Assembly: GCF_011250565.1 (NCBI RefSeq) | Contig: NZ_JAANMS010000012.1 | Span: 1-64,000 of the forward strand | Origin: Nocardioides sp. IC4_145 | Lineage (GTDB): Bacteria; Actinomycetota; Actinomycetes; Propionibacteriales; Nocardioidaceae | DNA length: 64,000 nucleotides | Reading direction: 5' to 3' | Part shown: one piece after another, positions 48,792 to 58,082 of the stretch | Layout: each line of letters opens with the position of its first letter | Numbering within the stretch: position 1 is the stretch's first letter | Notes under the pieces: generated by a model | The model's input: the letters and a program-made list of their open reading frames with translations, nothing else | Told to the model about the DNA's origin: nothing | The model's database searches: none | Made by a program: the position numbers and the translations under genes

Positions 48792-51700
48792 TCAGCCGGG
48801 GATGCTGACCCGGACCCGCTTCTGGCCGGACGCCGTCAGCCGGTCACCGGCGTACCTCACCGTGAAGGCGTGCATCCCGTCGGTCAGCTTCGTCACGACC
48901 AGCCGGACCCGGCCGTCCTGGAGGAGCCCCGTGGCGACCACGCGGCCCCGCTCGAGCACCCGGACGTGACCGGTCGGGTCGGCCCCGGGGGCGGTGACGA
49001 CGAGGCGCAGCACGGCCCTGCGGCCGTTCGCGTCCTTCGTCAGCCGCAGCCGCGGCGTCGCCTTGACCAGCGCAGCGAGGGAGGCGGTCCGCTGGGTCGT
49101 CGCTCGGGTCGGGTGGGTGTAGGTCACCCGGACACCGATCCGCCGACCCAGGTCGTCGGCGGTGACCCGGTAGGTGCCGCCGGTCGCGCCGGCGACGTCG
49201 CGGCCGTCGCGGAGCCACTGGTACGTCGCGGTCGCGTCGCCCGGGACCGAGGACCCGGCGTCGGCGACCAGCTGGGCCCCGACCCGTGCCCTGCCGGTGA
49301 CCGACGGGCCACCGACGACGGTGACCGGGCTGTCCGCCACGGCGGCGGTGGGCAGCGAGGTCGCGGTGGCGTCCTCGTGGCCGGCGCGCCGGGCGGTCAC
49401 GACGACGGTGAGCTGCCGACCGAGGACCGCGCTCGTCGGGGAGTACGACGCGCCCGTCGCGCCCGCGATCGGGGCGTCGCCGGCTCGCCACTGGTAGGTC
49501 ACCGACGCCGGTGCCGGCGTCCAGGTGCCGCTGGTCGCGGTGAGCCTTCCTCCAACGACCGGCGTACCGGTGATCGTCGGCCGTGCCGTGTTGACGAGCT
49601 CCTCGAGATCGGCGACCACCGCGGGCGTCCGGGCGGACTCGGCGCTGGCCGCGCTCAGGCCGGTCCTGGTGGCGGTCACCCGCACCGAGACCTGCTTGCC
49701 GACCTGCGCGGCACCGAGCAGCAGCTCGTTGGTGGTCACGCCGGCGATCGGCGCGCCGTCGGCGAGCCACTGGTAGGCCAGCGTGGGGCCGTCGACCGAC
49801 CACGTACCGCCGGTGGCGGTGAGCTTCTCGCCCTCGCGGGGGGTGCCCGTGACGGTCGGCAGCACGCGGTTCGTGATCGCGGCGCGGGTGACGGGCGCGG
49901 TGGCGGCCGAGGTGGCCGTCGCGGTGCTGCCACCCGTCGCCGTGACCTTGACCGCGATCCGGCGGCCGACCTGCGCCTCGGACGGGTCGAACGTCCTCGC
50001 GGTCGCGCCGGCGATGTTCGTCCCGTCGGCGGTCCACTGGTAGGTGAACGCGGTCGGCGTCGTGCTCCACTCGCCGTTGCTCGCGGTGAGCGTCGAGCCG
50101 GTCGCCGGGGTGCCCGTGATGCTCGGCGCGAGGCGGTTCTCGAACGGCGCGCCGGCGAAGAGGCCGGCGCTCGGACCGGTCTCCTGCGAGCTGACGGTCA
50201 GCGGCTCGAGCCCGGCCTGGGTGCCGGTGACCCGGATCGCGTAGCGCACGCCGGAGCTGTACCGCGACGGCGTGTAGGTGTCCCCCGTCGCGCCGCTGAT
50301 CGGCGAGCCGTCGGCCAGCCACTGCACCGCGAGCGTCGTGCCCGGCGACCACGTGCCGGTGTTCGCGGTCATCGTCGTGCCGCCCTTGGCGCCGCCCGAG
50401 ATCCAGGGGCGGGCGGTGTTCTGCACCTGCACGCGGCCGACGGTGAAGTCGACGTTCGGCATCGCGCCGTTCACGACCACGTCCGTGGCCCCGGCGCGGG
50501 TGCCGGACGACGGCCAGTAGACGCTGAACGGCTGGCTGCCCGAGGTGCCGGTGGCGCGGACGCGGTAGGCGCGGTGCGCGACGCGCATCGACCAGCCGCC
50601 GTCGGCTGCCGTGGTGTCCTGGGCGACCGGGCTGTCGACCTCGGTCGTGACCGCGACGCCGTCACGGATGTCGGTGACGAGGTTGTAGTAGGCCTCGACG
50701 GTGGCCGCCACGCCCGCGCCCTGGGGGTTGCGCACCGAGCCGGAGAGGACGCTGGTGGCGATGGTCCGCGCCGGGACGGCGGTGACCTTCTCGGCGGCGA
50801 CGCTCACGTCGGCGGCCTTGTCCAGGCCCACCAGGCCGGGCAGGAAGCCCCGGCCCAGCCCGTCGGGCGCGGCCTCGACGCGGTACGTCCCGGCAGGGAC
50901 CGCCAGCTCGTAGTAGCCGTCGCTCGTGACGACGGACCCGCCCCGGGGCGCCCAGGACGTCCGCACGGCGTTGGTCTCGGGCTCCCGGGTCCGCACCTCG
51001 CGGAAGAAGCGCAGCGTCGTGCGCCCCGTGAACGGCGTGCCGTCGGGGTTCACCAGGCGGCCCGTGACGCGGCCCAGCAGGGCGAGCGTCGCGTTGGTGC
51101 CCGGCTTGTCGCCCCTGTCCGCGATGACGACGTCGGTGCCCTCGTCCGCGCTGCTGCCGCCGCCCACGAAGGTCTCCCCGTAGCCGGGGTGGCTGAAGCC
51201 GATGCGGTAGGTGCCGGGGGCCAGCGTCAACGAGTAGGTCCCGTCGGCCGCGGTCTCTGCCGTGGTGCCCGGCACGGGCGCCCAGGTCTGCGAGCCGTCC
51301 TGCTCGATCACGAAGCGGTAGGGGGTGACCTCGGCGTCCGGGAAGGGCCGTCCCGCCACCGTGCGGACGGTGCCCGACACCGTCGCGCCGGCGGTGCGTG
51401 CGACGAGCGTCGCGGGGTCCAGCCGCTCGGACCCACCCGCGTCGACGACGACGTCGTCGGCGAGCTCACGCGTGGACCGGCCGTCGTACCACTCGGCGAC
51501 GAACCCCGAGGCCACGAAGCCGACCTTGTAGGTCCCGGAGGGGACCGTCGCGGTGTAGGTGCCGTCCGCCGCGGTGGTGGCCCTCGTCGTCTGCGCCTCG
51601 GTCCACACCACGGCGCCGGACGCGTCGGTCGACCTGCGCTCGACGGTGATCGTGACGCCGCGGACGGGGACGCCCCCGTCCGTGGTCACCAGGCCCGAGA

Positions 51701-51830
51701 TGGTCCCGGCCGCGGCTGGATCGGCGGCGGACGCGGGCGCGGCGCTCAGGGCGCCGAGCACGAGGGCCAGCGCGGTCAGCAGGACCGCGAGCGGTCCGCT
51801 CCGCAGGCGGGTGGACGGGCTGGAGGGCAT
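48792..51830 (-). CDS. Modular secreted surface protein with carboxypeptidase-regulatory and Ig-like repeats
   Basis: 1012 residues. ATG 51830 is preceded by GAGAGG. A Sec signal peptide (1-35) ends in SAAPASA. Residues ~40-460 hold four carboxypeptidase-regulatory-like beta-sandwich repeats ([60 protein letters not shown]), each followed by DGTYxxxVPxGTYxV-type strands. Residues ~480-900 hold five Ig-like repeats of ~85 residues with YQWLADGxxIAGAT and VGRRIxVxVTA motifs. The C-terminal ~90 residues are a further Ig-like repeat ([18 protein letters not shown]). No membrane anchor or sorting motif is visible. It is probably an extracellular adhesin or matrix protein; ligand unknown. Confidence 0.85.
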   Translation of the reverse strand: MPSSPSTRLRSGPLAVLLTALALVLGALSAAPASAADPAAAGTISGLVTTDGGVPVRGVTITVERRSTDASGAVVWTEAQTTRATTAADGTYTATVPSGTYKVGFVASGFVAEWYDGRSTRELADDVVVDAGGSERLDPATLVARTAGATVSGTVRTVAGRPFPDAEVTPYRFVIEQDGSQTWAPVPGTTAETAADGTYSLTLAPGTYRIGFSHPGYGETFVGGGSSADEGTDVVIADRGDKPGTNATLALLGRVTGRLVNPDGTPFTGRTTLRFFREVRTREPETNAVRTSWAPRGGSVVTSDGYYELAVPAGTYRVEAAPDGLGRGFLPGLVGLDKAADVSVAAEKVTAVPARTIATSVLSGSVRNPQGAGVAATVEAYYNLVTDIRDGVAVTTEVDSPVAQDTTAADGGWSMRVAHRAYRVRATGTSGSQPFSVYWPSSGTRAGATDVVVNGAMPNVDFTVGRVQVQNTARPWISGGAKGGTTMTANTGTWSPGTTLAVQWLADGSPISGATGDTYTPSRYSSGVRYAIRVTGTQAGLEPLTVSSQETGPSAGLFAGAPFENRLAPSITGTPATGSTLTASNGEWSTTPTAFTYQWTADGTNIAGATARTFDPSEAQVGRRIAVKVTATGGSTATATSAATAPVTRAAITNRVLPTVTGTPREGEKLTATGGTWSVDGPTLAYQWLADGAPIAGVTTNELLLGAAQVGKQVSVRVTATRTGLSAASAESARTPAVVADLEELVNTARPTITGTPVVGGRLTATSGTWTPAPASVTYQWRAGDAPIAGATGASYSPTSAVLGRQLTVVVTARRAGHEDATATSLPTAAVADSPVTVVGGPSVTGRARVGAQLVADAGSSVPGDATATYQWLRDGRDVAGATGGTYRVTADDLGRRIGVRVTYTHPTRATTQRTASLAALVKATPRLRLTKDANGRRAVLRLVVTAPGADPTGHVRVLERGRVVATGLLQDGRVRLVVTKLTDGMHAFTVRYAGDRLTASGQKRVRVSIPG

Positions 51831-51984
51831 GGGTCACCTCTCGTGACAGGGAGACACCCCAGGGGGTAGGGGCGGCGACCCTCCAACGACCCCGTCGGGG
51901 GCCTGTCACGGGCCCGGAGGCCGCGAAGGTGAAACCACCCGGCGGCACTAGCCCGACCGGGCCATGCCGCCCTGGGGTGCCCCG

Positions 51985-53781
51985 TCACCGATCCTGCTGG
52001 GCGACCCAGGACGCGTGCAGGCCGGCGTACACGCCGCCCTCCTCGGCGACGAGCGCGGCGTGCGGCCCGCGCTGGACGACCTGGCCGCGGTCGACGACGA
52101 CGACCTCGTCGGCGTTCTCGGCGGTGGAGAGCCGGTGGGCGATGGTGACGGAGGTGCGGCCGTTCATCAGGCGCTCCAGCGCCCGGCCGATGCGCATCTC
52201 GAGGGCCGGGTCGACCGCGCTCGTCGCCTCGTCGAGCACCAACAGGTCCGGGTCGGCGAGGTGCGCGCGCAGCAGCGCCACGAGCTGGCGCTCCCCCGCC
52301 GAGAGCGACTCGCCGCGCTGGCCGACCTGCGTCTCGATGCCCCGGGGCAGGCCGGCGAGCCAGTCGCCCAGCCCGAGCTCCTCCGCGCTCGCGCGGATCT
52401 CGTCGTCGGTGGCGTCGAGGCGCCCGTAGCGGACGTTGGCGGCCAGGGTGTCGTCGAAGAGGAAGCCCTCCTGCGGCACCAGCACCACGCTGCGCCGCAG
52501 GGACGCCGAGCCGATGTCGCGCACGTCGATGCCGTCGAGCAGCACGCGCCCCTCGGAGGGGTCCATCAACCGGGTCAGCAGCTTGGCGACCGTCGACTTG
52601 CCGGAGCCGGTCTCACCCACGACCGCCACCCGGGTGCCGGAGCTGATCGCGAGGTCGACGTCGCGCAGCACCAGCGGCCCGCCGGGGTAGGCGAAGGACA
52701 CGTGCTCGAACCGCACGTCGATCGGCCCGCGCGGCAGCACGGCGCCCGCCTCGCCGGGGTCGACCAGGTCGGCCGGGGTCTCGAGGATGCCGATGACGCG
52801 GCGCCAGCCGGCGATCGCGTTCTGCGCGTCGGTGAGGATCTGCGTGCCCATCTGCACCGGGCCGACGAACAGCGTCACGAGGAACGCGAACGCGAGCACC
52901 TGGCCCGCGGTGATGTCCCCGCCCCACAGCCGCCCCTGGCCGAGCCAGATGCCGACGATCAGCACGCCGGCGTTGGCCAGGCCGGCGGAGACGCCGCCCA
53001 GGGAGAACGAGAACGCCGTGAAGCCCTGCGCCCGCGTGCTGGCCGCCTTGTGCGCGTCGATCGCCTCGTCGATGCGCCGCTGGGTCCGGTGCTCGACGGC
53101 GTAGGACCGCACGACGGCCGCCCCGACGACCGGCTCGGACACGGCCGAGAGCATCAGGCCGACCTGGCGGCGTACGGTGCCGTAGGCGTCGGACAGCTTG
53201 CGCTGGAAGTAGCGCAGCGAGAGGAACAGCGGCGCGAAGCACAGCCACACGACCAGCGCGAGCTGCCAGCTGTAGACGACCATCACGACGGTCGCGACGA
53301 GCACCTGCCCCACGCTGACGACGAAGAGCAGGCCGCCGAAGACGAGGAACTGGCTGACCTGGTCGACGTCGCTGGTGACGCGGGAGACCAGCGCGCCGCG
53401 GCGCTCGGTGTTCTGGGTGAGCAGCGGCAGGTCGTGGACGTGGCGGAAGGCCTTGGTCCGCAGCGTGGCCAGGCCGCGCTCGGCGGAGGTGAAGAGCCGG
53501 GTGGTCATGCGGTAGGACGCGAAGCTGGTGACCACGATCGCGAGCGCGGCGATGACGCCGGCCCACACGGTGAACGACACGTCGGGCCCGTCGGGACCGT
53601 TGACGCCGCGGTCGAGGACCTGCTGCACCGCGATGGGCACGACGACCTGGCCGGCCGAGGCGAGCACCGCCAGCGCGAGCGTGCCCCCGATGCCCTCCTT
53701 GAGCTCGGGCGAGAAGTGCACGCCGCGGCGGATGGTCCGGATCGCGCCGATCTCCTCGCCGGAGTCCATCACCGTGCTCAT
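51985..53781 (-). CDS. Heterodimeric ABC exporter, subunit with intact ATPase residues
   Basis: 598 residues: a six-span membrane domain (~30-320) fused to an ATPase domain (~350-590). Walker A is VGETGSGKSTVAKLL, Walker B LLVLDEATSAVD with the catalytic Glu, and the H-loop TSVTIAHRLST has its His. The signature is LSAGERQL, a departure from LSGGQ. The ATG overlaps the stop of the partner gene (ATGA), so the two are made together. The family (multidrug/lipid exporters such as BmrCD or TM287/288) pumps drugs, lipids or peptides. Substrate unknown. Confidence 0.93.
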   Translation of the reverse strand: MSTVMDSGEEIGAIRTIRRGVHFSPELKEGIGGTLALAVLASAGQVVVPIAVQQVLDRGVNGPDGPDVSFTVWAGVIAALAIVVTSFASYRMTTRLFTSAERGLATLRTKAFRHVHDLPLLTQNTERRGALVSRVTSDVDQVSQFLVFGGLLFVVSVGQVLVATVVMVVYSWQLALVVWLCFAPLFLSLRYFQRKLSDAYGTVRRQVGLMLSAVSEPVVGAAVVRSYAVEHRTQRRIDEAIDAHKAASTRAQGFTAFSFSLGGVSAGLANAGVLIVGIWLGQGRLWGGDITAGQVLAFAFLVTLFVGPVQMGTQILTDAQNAIAGWRRVIGILETPADLVDPGEAGAVLPRGPIDVRFEHVSFAYPGGPLVLRDVDLAISSGTRVAVVGETGSGKSTVAKLLTRLMDPSEGRVLLDGIDVRDIGSASLRRSVVLVPQEGFLFDDTLAANVRYGRLDATDDEIRASAEELGLGDWLAGLPRGIETQVGQRGESLSAGERQLVALLRAHLADPDLLVLDEATSAVDPALEMRIGRALERLMNGRTSVTIAHRLSTAENADEVVVVDRGQVVQRGPHAALVAEEGGVYAGLHASWVAQQDR

Positions 53782-55613
53782 GCCGTCACCCCCTGGTCGT
53801 CGTGTGTGTCGTCGTGCATGTCGTCGTGCTCGGTCTCGTAGGCGTTGACCAGGTGGGCGTAGGAGGGGCTGCGCCGCAGCAGCTCCGCGTGGGTGCCGCG
53901 GTCGACGATCCGGCCGCCCTGGAGGTGGACGACCTCGTCGGCCAGCGCGATCGTCGCCTTGCGGTAGGCCACGACGACCAGCGTCGGGCCCGCGCCGGTC
54001 TCGTCGCGCAGCGCGGCGAGGATCCGTGCCTCGACCTCCGGGTCCACCGCCGAGGTCGCGTCGTCGAGGACGAGCAGCCGCGGCCGGCGCACGAGCGCGC
54101 GCGCCAGCGAGATCCGCTGGCGCTGGCCGCCCGAGAGCGAGGTGCCGCGCTCACCCAGCCGGGTGTCGAGCCCGTGCGGGAGGGCGGCGACGAAGCCGTC
54201 GGCCTGCGCGGCCCGCAGCGCCGCCCAGACCTCGTCGTCGGTGACGTCGGCGCCGAGGGTGACGTTGCCGCGGACGGTGTCGTCGAAGAGGAACGGCGTC
54301 TGCGGGACGCTCGCGACCGCCTCGGCGAGCTCGCCGCGGGCCAGGTCGCGCAGGTCCGTGCCGTCGAGGAGGATTCGCCCGGCGTCGGGGTCGACGAGGC
54401 GGCTGAGCAGCATGGTCAGCGTGCTCTTGCCGGACGCGGTCGCGCCGACCACGGCCACGGTGCGGCCGGGGGCAACGGCCAGGTCGACCCCGTCGAGCAG
54501 CCGCCGGCCGGGCTCGTAGGAGTAGGCCAGCCCCTCGACCGCCAGGGACGCGCCGCGCGTGCCGGTCGGGGCGACCGCGGCCGCGGTGCGGTCGCCGTAC
54601 GGCATCTCCCCGGTCGCGTCGAGCACGCCCCGCACCCGCCGGTAGCCCACGACGCTGCGGGGGAACTCGCCCAGCAGCCAGCCGATCGAGCGGATCGGGA
54701 AGGAGACGATGGTGAGCAGGTAGGCGACGGTCACGACGGCGCCGGCGTCGGTGGCGCCGCTGAGCACGCGCGAGACGCCGACGGCCAGGACGACGAGGAC
54801 GCCGATGTTCGGCAGCGCCGCCAGGGTCGGGTCGAACGCCGCGCGGATCCGGCCGGCCCTGATGTTGACGTCGCGCAGCTCGCGGGCGCGGGAGCCGAAG
54901 CGGTCGGTCTCCTCCGGCTCACGACCGAGGGTCTTGACGACCATCGCCCCGTCGAAGGACTCGTGCGCGATCTCGCTGACCTCCGCGCGCAGCTGCTGGG
55001 CGCGGGTCATCCAGCCCTGGGCGAGCCGCTGGTAGGCGACGTTGACCGCGATGACGACCGGGAAGATCGTGAGGCCGACCAGGGCCAGGACGACGTCGGC
55101 GAGGAGCATCTGCACGATCGCGATGACCATCATCGCCACGGTGCCGACGGCCATCGGCAGCGGCGCGATCGGCCCCCAGGCGGCCTCGACGTCGGAGTTG
55201 GCGTTGGAGAGCAGCTGGCCGGTCGGGTGCCGCTGGTGCCACTCCATCGGCAGGGTGAGGTACTGCCGGGTGACGGCGCGGCGGGTGTGGGCTTGCATCC
55301 GGTACTGCATGATGCCGGCGCCGAGGCGCCGCGCGACGATGCCGACCGCGCGGAGGATCGCGACGCCGAGGAAGAGGCCGAGGACGGCCAGCAGCATGTC
55401 GGCGCCGACCTCACCGGTCTCGAAGGCCGGGAGGACGACGTGGTTGGTGGACCAGCCGAGGACCCAGGCGTCGGCGACGGTCAGCGCCCCGAAGAGGACG
55501 CTGCCGAGGGTGGAGAGGGTGAAGATCCAGGGCTCGCGCTTGATCGCCACCCACAGCACGCGGAACCCCGCGCTGGTCGACCCTCGGCCCTGCTGCCCGT
55601 GCTCGTCCGCCAC
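53778..55613 (-). CDS. Heterodimeric ABC exporter, subunit with degenerate ATP site
   Basis: 611 residues, same membrane-ATPase layout as its partner. Walker A GATASGKSTLTML and signature LSGGQRQR are canonical. The Walker B segment reads LLVLDDATSAVD, with Asp in place of the catalytic Glu, and the H-loop reads VVVAYRKAT, with Tyr in place of His. In heterodimeric exporters one of the two composite ATP sites is non-hydrolytic in this way. With the partner's intact Glu/His and altered signature, exactly one canonical and one degenerate site result. The first gene of the pair. Confidence 0.93.
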   Translation of the reverse strand: MADEHGQQGRGSTSAGFRVLWVAIKREPWIFTLSTLGSVLFGALTVADAWVLGWSTNHVVLPAFETGEVGADMLLAVLGLFLGVAILRAVGIVARRLGAGIMQYRMQAHTRRAVTRQYLTLPMEWHQRHPTGQLLSNANSDVEAAWGPIAPLPMAVGTVAMMVIAIVQMLLADVVLALVGLTIFPVVIAVNVAYQRLAQGWMTRAQQLRAEVSEIAHESFDGAMVVKTLGREPEETDRFGSRARELRDVNIRAGRIRAAFDPTLAALPNIGVLVVLAVGVSRVLSGATDAGAVVTVAYLLTIVSFPIRSIGWLLGEFPRSVVGYRRVRGVLDATGEMPYGDRTAAAVAPTGTRGASLAVEGLAYSYEPGRRLLDGVDLAVAPGRTVAVVGATASGKSTLTMLLSRLVDPDAGRILLDGTDLRDLARGELAEAVASVPQTPFLFDDTVRGNVTLGADVTDDEVWAALRAAQADGFVAALPHGLDTRLGERGTSLSGGQRQRISLARALVRRPRLLVLDDATSAVDPEVEARILAALRDETGAGPTLVVVAYRKATIALADEVVHLQGGRIVDRGTHAELLRRSPSYAHLVNAYETEHDDMHDDTHDDQGVTA

Positions 55614-55663
55614 CCGCTCCTGCTTCCCTCGATCACGGGCTCAGCGCCCGGACGCGCCACGAT

Positions 55664-55690
55664 ATTCCGGCCGCCGGAGGCGGCCGGAAT
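55664..55690 (-). terminator. Terminator after the TasA-like gene
   Basis: A perfect 12-bp stem, ATTCCGGCCGCC with GGCGGCCGGAAT, and a 3-nt loop, 67 nt after the TasA-like stop and 51 nt before the ABC gene start. Confidence 0.7.
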
Positions 55691-55710
55691 CGGTGGCGTG
55701 CGGGTGGCGG

Positions 55711-55760
55711 CGGATGTCAGCCAGGATCAGCCGGGGTCAGCTCGGGTCAGCTCGGGTCAG
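55711..55760 (-). repeat. Five 10-bp repeats, each carrying TGA
   Basis: On the minus strand five units of the type TGACCCGAGC follow one another (two identical, three degenerate). The first TGA is the stop codon of the TasA-like gene. Because the period is 10, the repeated TGAs close all three reading frames. Confidence 0.8.
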
Positions 55761-56392
55761 CGGCTCTCGGCGGCGCGCTGGGTGGCGTCGAAGGTCAGCT
55801 TGATCGAGTTGGCCAGGCTCTTGAAGTTGTTGTCGGCGGCCTCGGGGAACGTGAGCGTCACGCGGAGGTTGGAGACCTTGGCGTCGTTCAGCGTCGCGGT
55901 CGCCTGGTCCAGCGGGAGGTTCGCGCCGACGACGGCGCGGGAGGCCAGGACCGGGGTGGTGGTGCCGGCGCACTGGAGCTTGCCGTTGTCGCGCTTCGTG
56001 TCGACCTTGGTCCACGCGGTCGAGCACTCGTCGATGCTGATCTGCAGGCCGTTGGTGGTGTCGGTGGAGAGCAGGTTGCTGGTCGCGGCGGTCGTCGTGA
56101 GGGACACGGTGCCGAACTTCTCGTCGTTGGCGCCGCGGGTCAGGACGATGTCGCGCTCGACGGTGTCACCGGGCACGAGGCCGGTGGCGGCGATCGAGGG
56201 GCCCTGGGTGGAGGTGCCCTGCTTGAGGTCGAGGGTGCCGGCGGCGACGGACTCGGAGGCCGACGTGGTCGAGGTGAACGCACCGAACGTGCCGAGGCCC
56301 GCGACGGAGGCGGCGCCGGCGACCAGGGCGACGGAGGCGACCAGCTTGGCGGCGGTCTTGCGGTTCTTGCGGGCGGCGGTGGTGTTCGTCAT
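55757..56392 (-). CDS. TasA/CalY (camelysin)-like secreted protein
   Basis: 211 residues. The N-terminus is basic, then hydrophobic (LVASVALVAGAASVAGL), and ends in GTFGAFTSTTSAS, the SipW-type signal pattern seen in TasA and CalY. The mature part begins ESVAAGTLDLKQG, is beta-rich and has a single Cys pair (DECSTAW and LQCAGTT) that may form a disulphide. Bacillus relatives form biofilm fibres; actinobacterial ones are uncharacterised. ATG 56392 has GGAGGAG upstream. No SipW-like peptidase gene is adjacent. With the modular protein at 48792 it suggests that this island builds an extracellular matrix. Confidence 0.82.
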   Translation of the reverse strand: MTNTTAARKNRKTAAKLVASVALVAGAASVAGLGTFGAFTSTTSASESVAAGTLDLKQGTSTQGPSIAATGLVPGDTVERDIVLTRGANDEKFGTVSLTTTAATSNLLSTDTTNGLQISIDECSTAWTKVDTKRDNGKLQCAGTTTPVLASRAVVGANLPLDQATATLNDAKVSNLRVTLTFPEAADNNFKSLANSIKLTFDATQRAAESR

Positions 56393-56548
56393 CGGGAGGA
56401 GCCTTTCGGGAGGGGGCCGCCGGTCTCTCCGACGGGGTGTTTCCTTGATGACCTGAACTCTGCCGAGCCCAGATCAAGGCACCCCCCGGCTCATCCCCGA
56501 CGTTCCCTCAAGACGTCTGCAAGACCACCGAGCTGCCTCCCGAGACTC

Positions 56549-56628
56549 GCTTCTCGGCCTTTCTTGCCGCTCCTCGGCCATCGCGATGGCCGAGAAGCAG
56601 CGGCATCCCAGGTTCACTTGGGATGCCG
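56549..56628. repeat. Three overlapping inverted repeats upstream of the TasA-like gene
   Basis: GCTTCTCGGCC (56549-56559) can pair with GGCCGAGAAGC (56588-56598). A 22-bp perfect palindrome centred on CATCGCGATG (56573-56594) competes with it. A separate stem CGGCATCCCA/TGGGATGCCG spans 56601-56628, 23 nt after the MOSC stop, and probably terminates that gene. Confidence 0.7.
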
Positions 56629-56650
56629 CCGATCCCACCCGTCCCACCGG

Positions 56651-57088
56651 TCACACCAGCAACACGGGGTCGCCGAGGCGGATGGTGCCGGAGGAGAGCG
56701 CGCGGAAGATCGAGCCGCCGCGACGGCGCAGCGCCGCCGCTCCCCCGGGCCCCATCGAGGTCTCCATGATCCGGCAGGGCGCGGCGACGCGGACCACCTC
56801 GAGCAGCACACCGCCCTCACCGCCGACCAGCAGACGGGCGCCGGGCTCGGTGGGGACGTCGAGCCCCGCCACCGTGACCGTACGTCGCGTGGCGCTCGGC
56901 GGGACGGGCCGGCCGAGGTCGGCCGCGGCCTCGGCGAGCGCCTCGGCGGACTGCACCGAGACGTGCCGGTGCCTCGTGCCGAACCACCGGTCGCCCACGA
57001 CGCCGCGGCCGGCGACGACCTCGATCGCGGCCCGCTCCTCCATCGGGGCGTGCCGCTCCGGCGCGACGTGCAGCGCGACGACCCTCAT
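56651..57088 (-). CDS. MOSC-domain protein
   Basis: 145 residues, a stand-alone MOSC domain. Visible are VVAGRGVVGDRWFGTRHRH (early GVxGD-type motif), VTVAGLDVPTEPGARLLVGG, the conserved Cys in RVAAPCRIMET (~106) and a late GGSIFRALSSGTIRLGDPV. MOSC domains carry sulphur on the Cys or handle molybdenum cofactor. No molybdenum genes are adjacent, so the role is open. Stands alone between two structured repeats. Confidence 0.85.
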   Translation of the reverse strand: MRVVALHVAPERHAPMEERAAIEVVAGRGVVGDRWFGTRHRHVSVQSAEALAEAAADLGRPVPPSATRRTVTVAGLDVPTEPGARLLVGGEGGVLLEVVRVAAPCRIMETSMGPGGAAALRRRGGSIFRALSSGTIRLGDPVLLV

Positions 57089-57182
57089 CGCTCGTCCGTC
57101 ACCCGGTCAGCCGGGTCCGCCGGGCCGGACGGACCCACCGGCCACTCCACGAGTCGCGGGCCACGGGCGCGCCACAACCGCG

Positions 57183-57240
57183 CAATTGCGCGGAAGTGTC
57201 CGTGCGCAACCGCTTGCGCAACGACATTTCCGCGCAATTG
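57183..57240. repeat. 58-bp near-perfect inverted repeat downstream of hisF
   Basis: The left arm (57183-57209, CAATTGCGCGGAA... to TGCGCAA) and right arm (57214-57240) match at 24 of 27 positions as reverse complements around a CCGC loop. The left edge also forms the 16-bp palindrome CCGCGCAATTGCGCGG (57178-57193). The element is richer in A/T than its surroundings. It lies 80 nt after the hisF stop and 95 nt before the MOSC start on the same strand. Confidence 0.85.
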
Positions 57241-57320
57241 AACGATCGCCGACGCCCGAGACCCCGGCGCGTACCCCAGGGCACAGACCCCGGCACAGAC
57301 CGAGGACCGCGGACGGATCG

Positions 57321-58082
57321 TCACCGGACGGGGTGGCCGGCCTCGGTGAGCGCGTGCTTGACGTCGCCGACGCGCAGCATGCCGAAGTGGAAGACCGTGG
57401 CGGCGAGGACCGCGTCGGCGCCGGCGTCCACCGCGGGCGGGAAGTGCTCGACGCGGCCGGCGCCGCCCGAGGCGATGACAGGGATCGAGACCTCGCGGCG
57501 CACCGCCCGGATCAGCTCGAGGTCGAAGCCGTCCTGGGTGCCGTCGGCGTCCATGGCGTTGAGGAGGATCTCGCCGGCGCCGAGCTCGGCGGCGCGGACG
57601 GCCCACCCCACGGCGTCGAGGCCGGCGGACTGCCGGCCGCCGTGGGTGGTGACCTCGAAGCCCGAGTCCGTGCCGGGGGCGCGCCGGGCGTCGACGGAGA
57701 GCACGAGCACCTGGTTGCCGAACCGGTCGGCGATCTCGGCGACCAGCTCGGGGCGGCGGATGGCGGCGGTGTTCACCGCGACCTTGTCCGCGCCGGCACG
57801 CAGGAGCCGGTCGACGTCGGCGGTCGAGGCGACGCCGCCGCCGACGGTCAGCGGGATGAAGACCTGCTCGGCGGTCGCCGACACGATCTCCATCGTGGTC
57901 GAGCGGCCCTCGTGGGAGGCGGAGATGTCGAGGAAGGTCAGCTCGTCAGCACCCTCGGCGTCGTACACCTTGGCCAGCTCGACCGGGTCGCCCGCGTCGC
58001 GGAGGTCCTGAAAGTTGATGCCCTTGACGACGCGGCCGGCGTCGACGTCCAGGCAGGGGATCACCCGGACGGCGAGCGTCAC
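57321..58082 (-). CDS. hisF: Imidazole glycerol phosphate synthase cyclase subunit
   Basis: 253 residues. Starts at GTG 58082, overlapping the hisA stop (GTGA). Motifs: [17 protein letters not shown] (catalytic Asp ~10), [60 protein letters not shown] (second catalytic Asp ~130) and VIASGGAG. It joins ammonia from HisH to PRFAR, giving imidazole glycerol phosphate and AICAR. Confidence 0.97.
   Translation of the reverse strand: MTLAVRVIPCLDVDAGRVVKGINFQDLRDAGDPVELAKVYDAEGADELTFLDISASHEGRSTTMEIVSATAEQVFIPLTVGGGVASTADVDRLLRAGADKVAVNTAAIRRPELVAEIADRFGNQVLVLSVDARRAPGTDSGFEVTTHGGRQSAGLDAVGWAVRAAELGAGEILLNAMDADGTQDGFDLELIRAVRREVSIPVIASGGAGRVEHFPPAVDAGADAVLAATVFHFGMLRVGDVKHALTEAGHPVR

Noticed and set aside
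48870..51869. 999-codon plus-strand open frame opposite the modular surface protein
   Set aside because: Shadow of a Thr/Gly/Val-rich gene; low complexity and no ribosome site.
51831..51984. Riboswitch-like leader before the modular surface protein
   Set aside because: It can fold, but no conserved riboswitch core (cobalamin, c-di-GMP, ydaO, glycine, SAM) could be recognised.
57099..57296. 65-codon minus-strand frame through the inverted repeat
   Set aside because: Reads through a palindromic element, lacks a ribosome site and resembles no protein.
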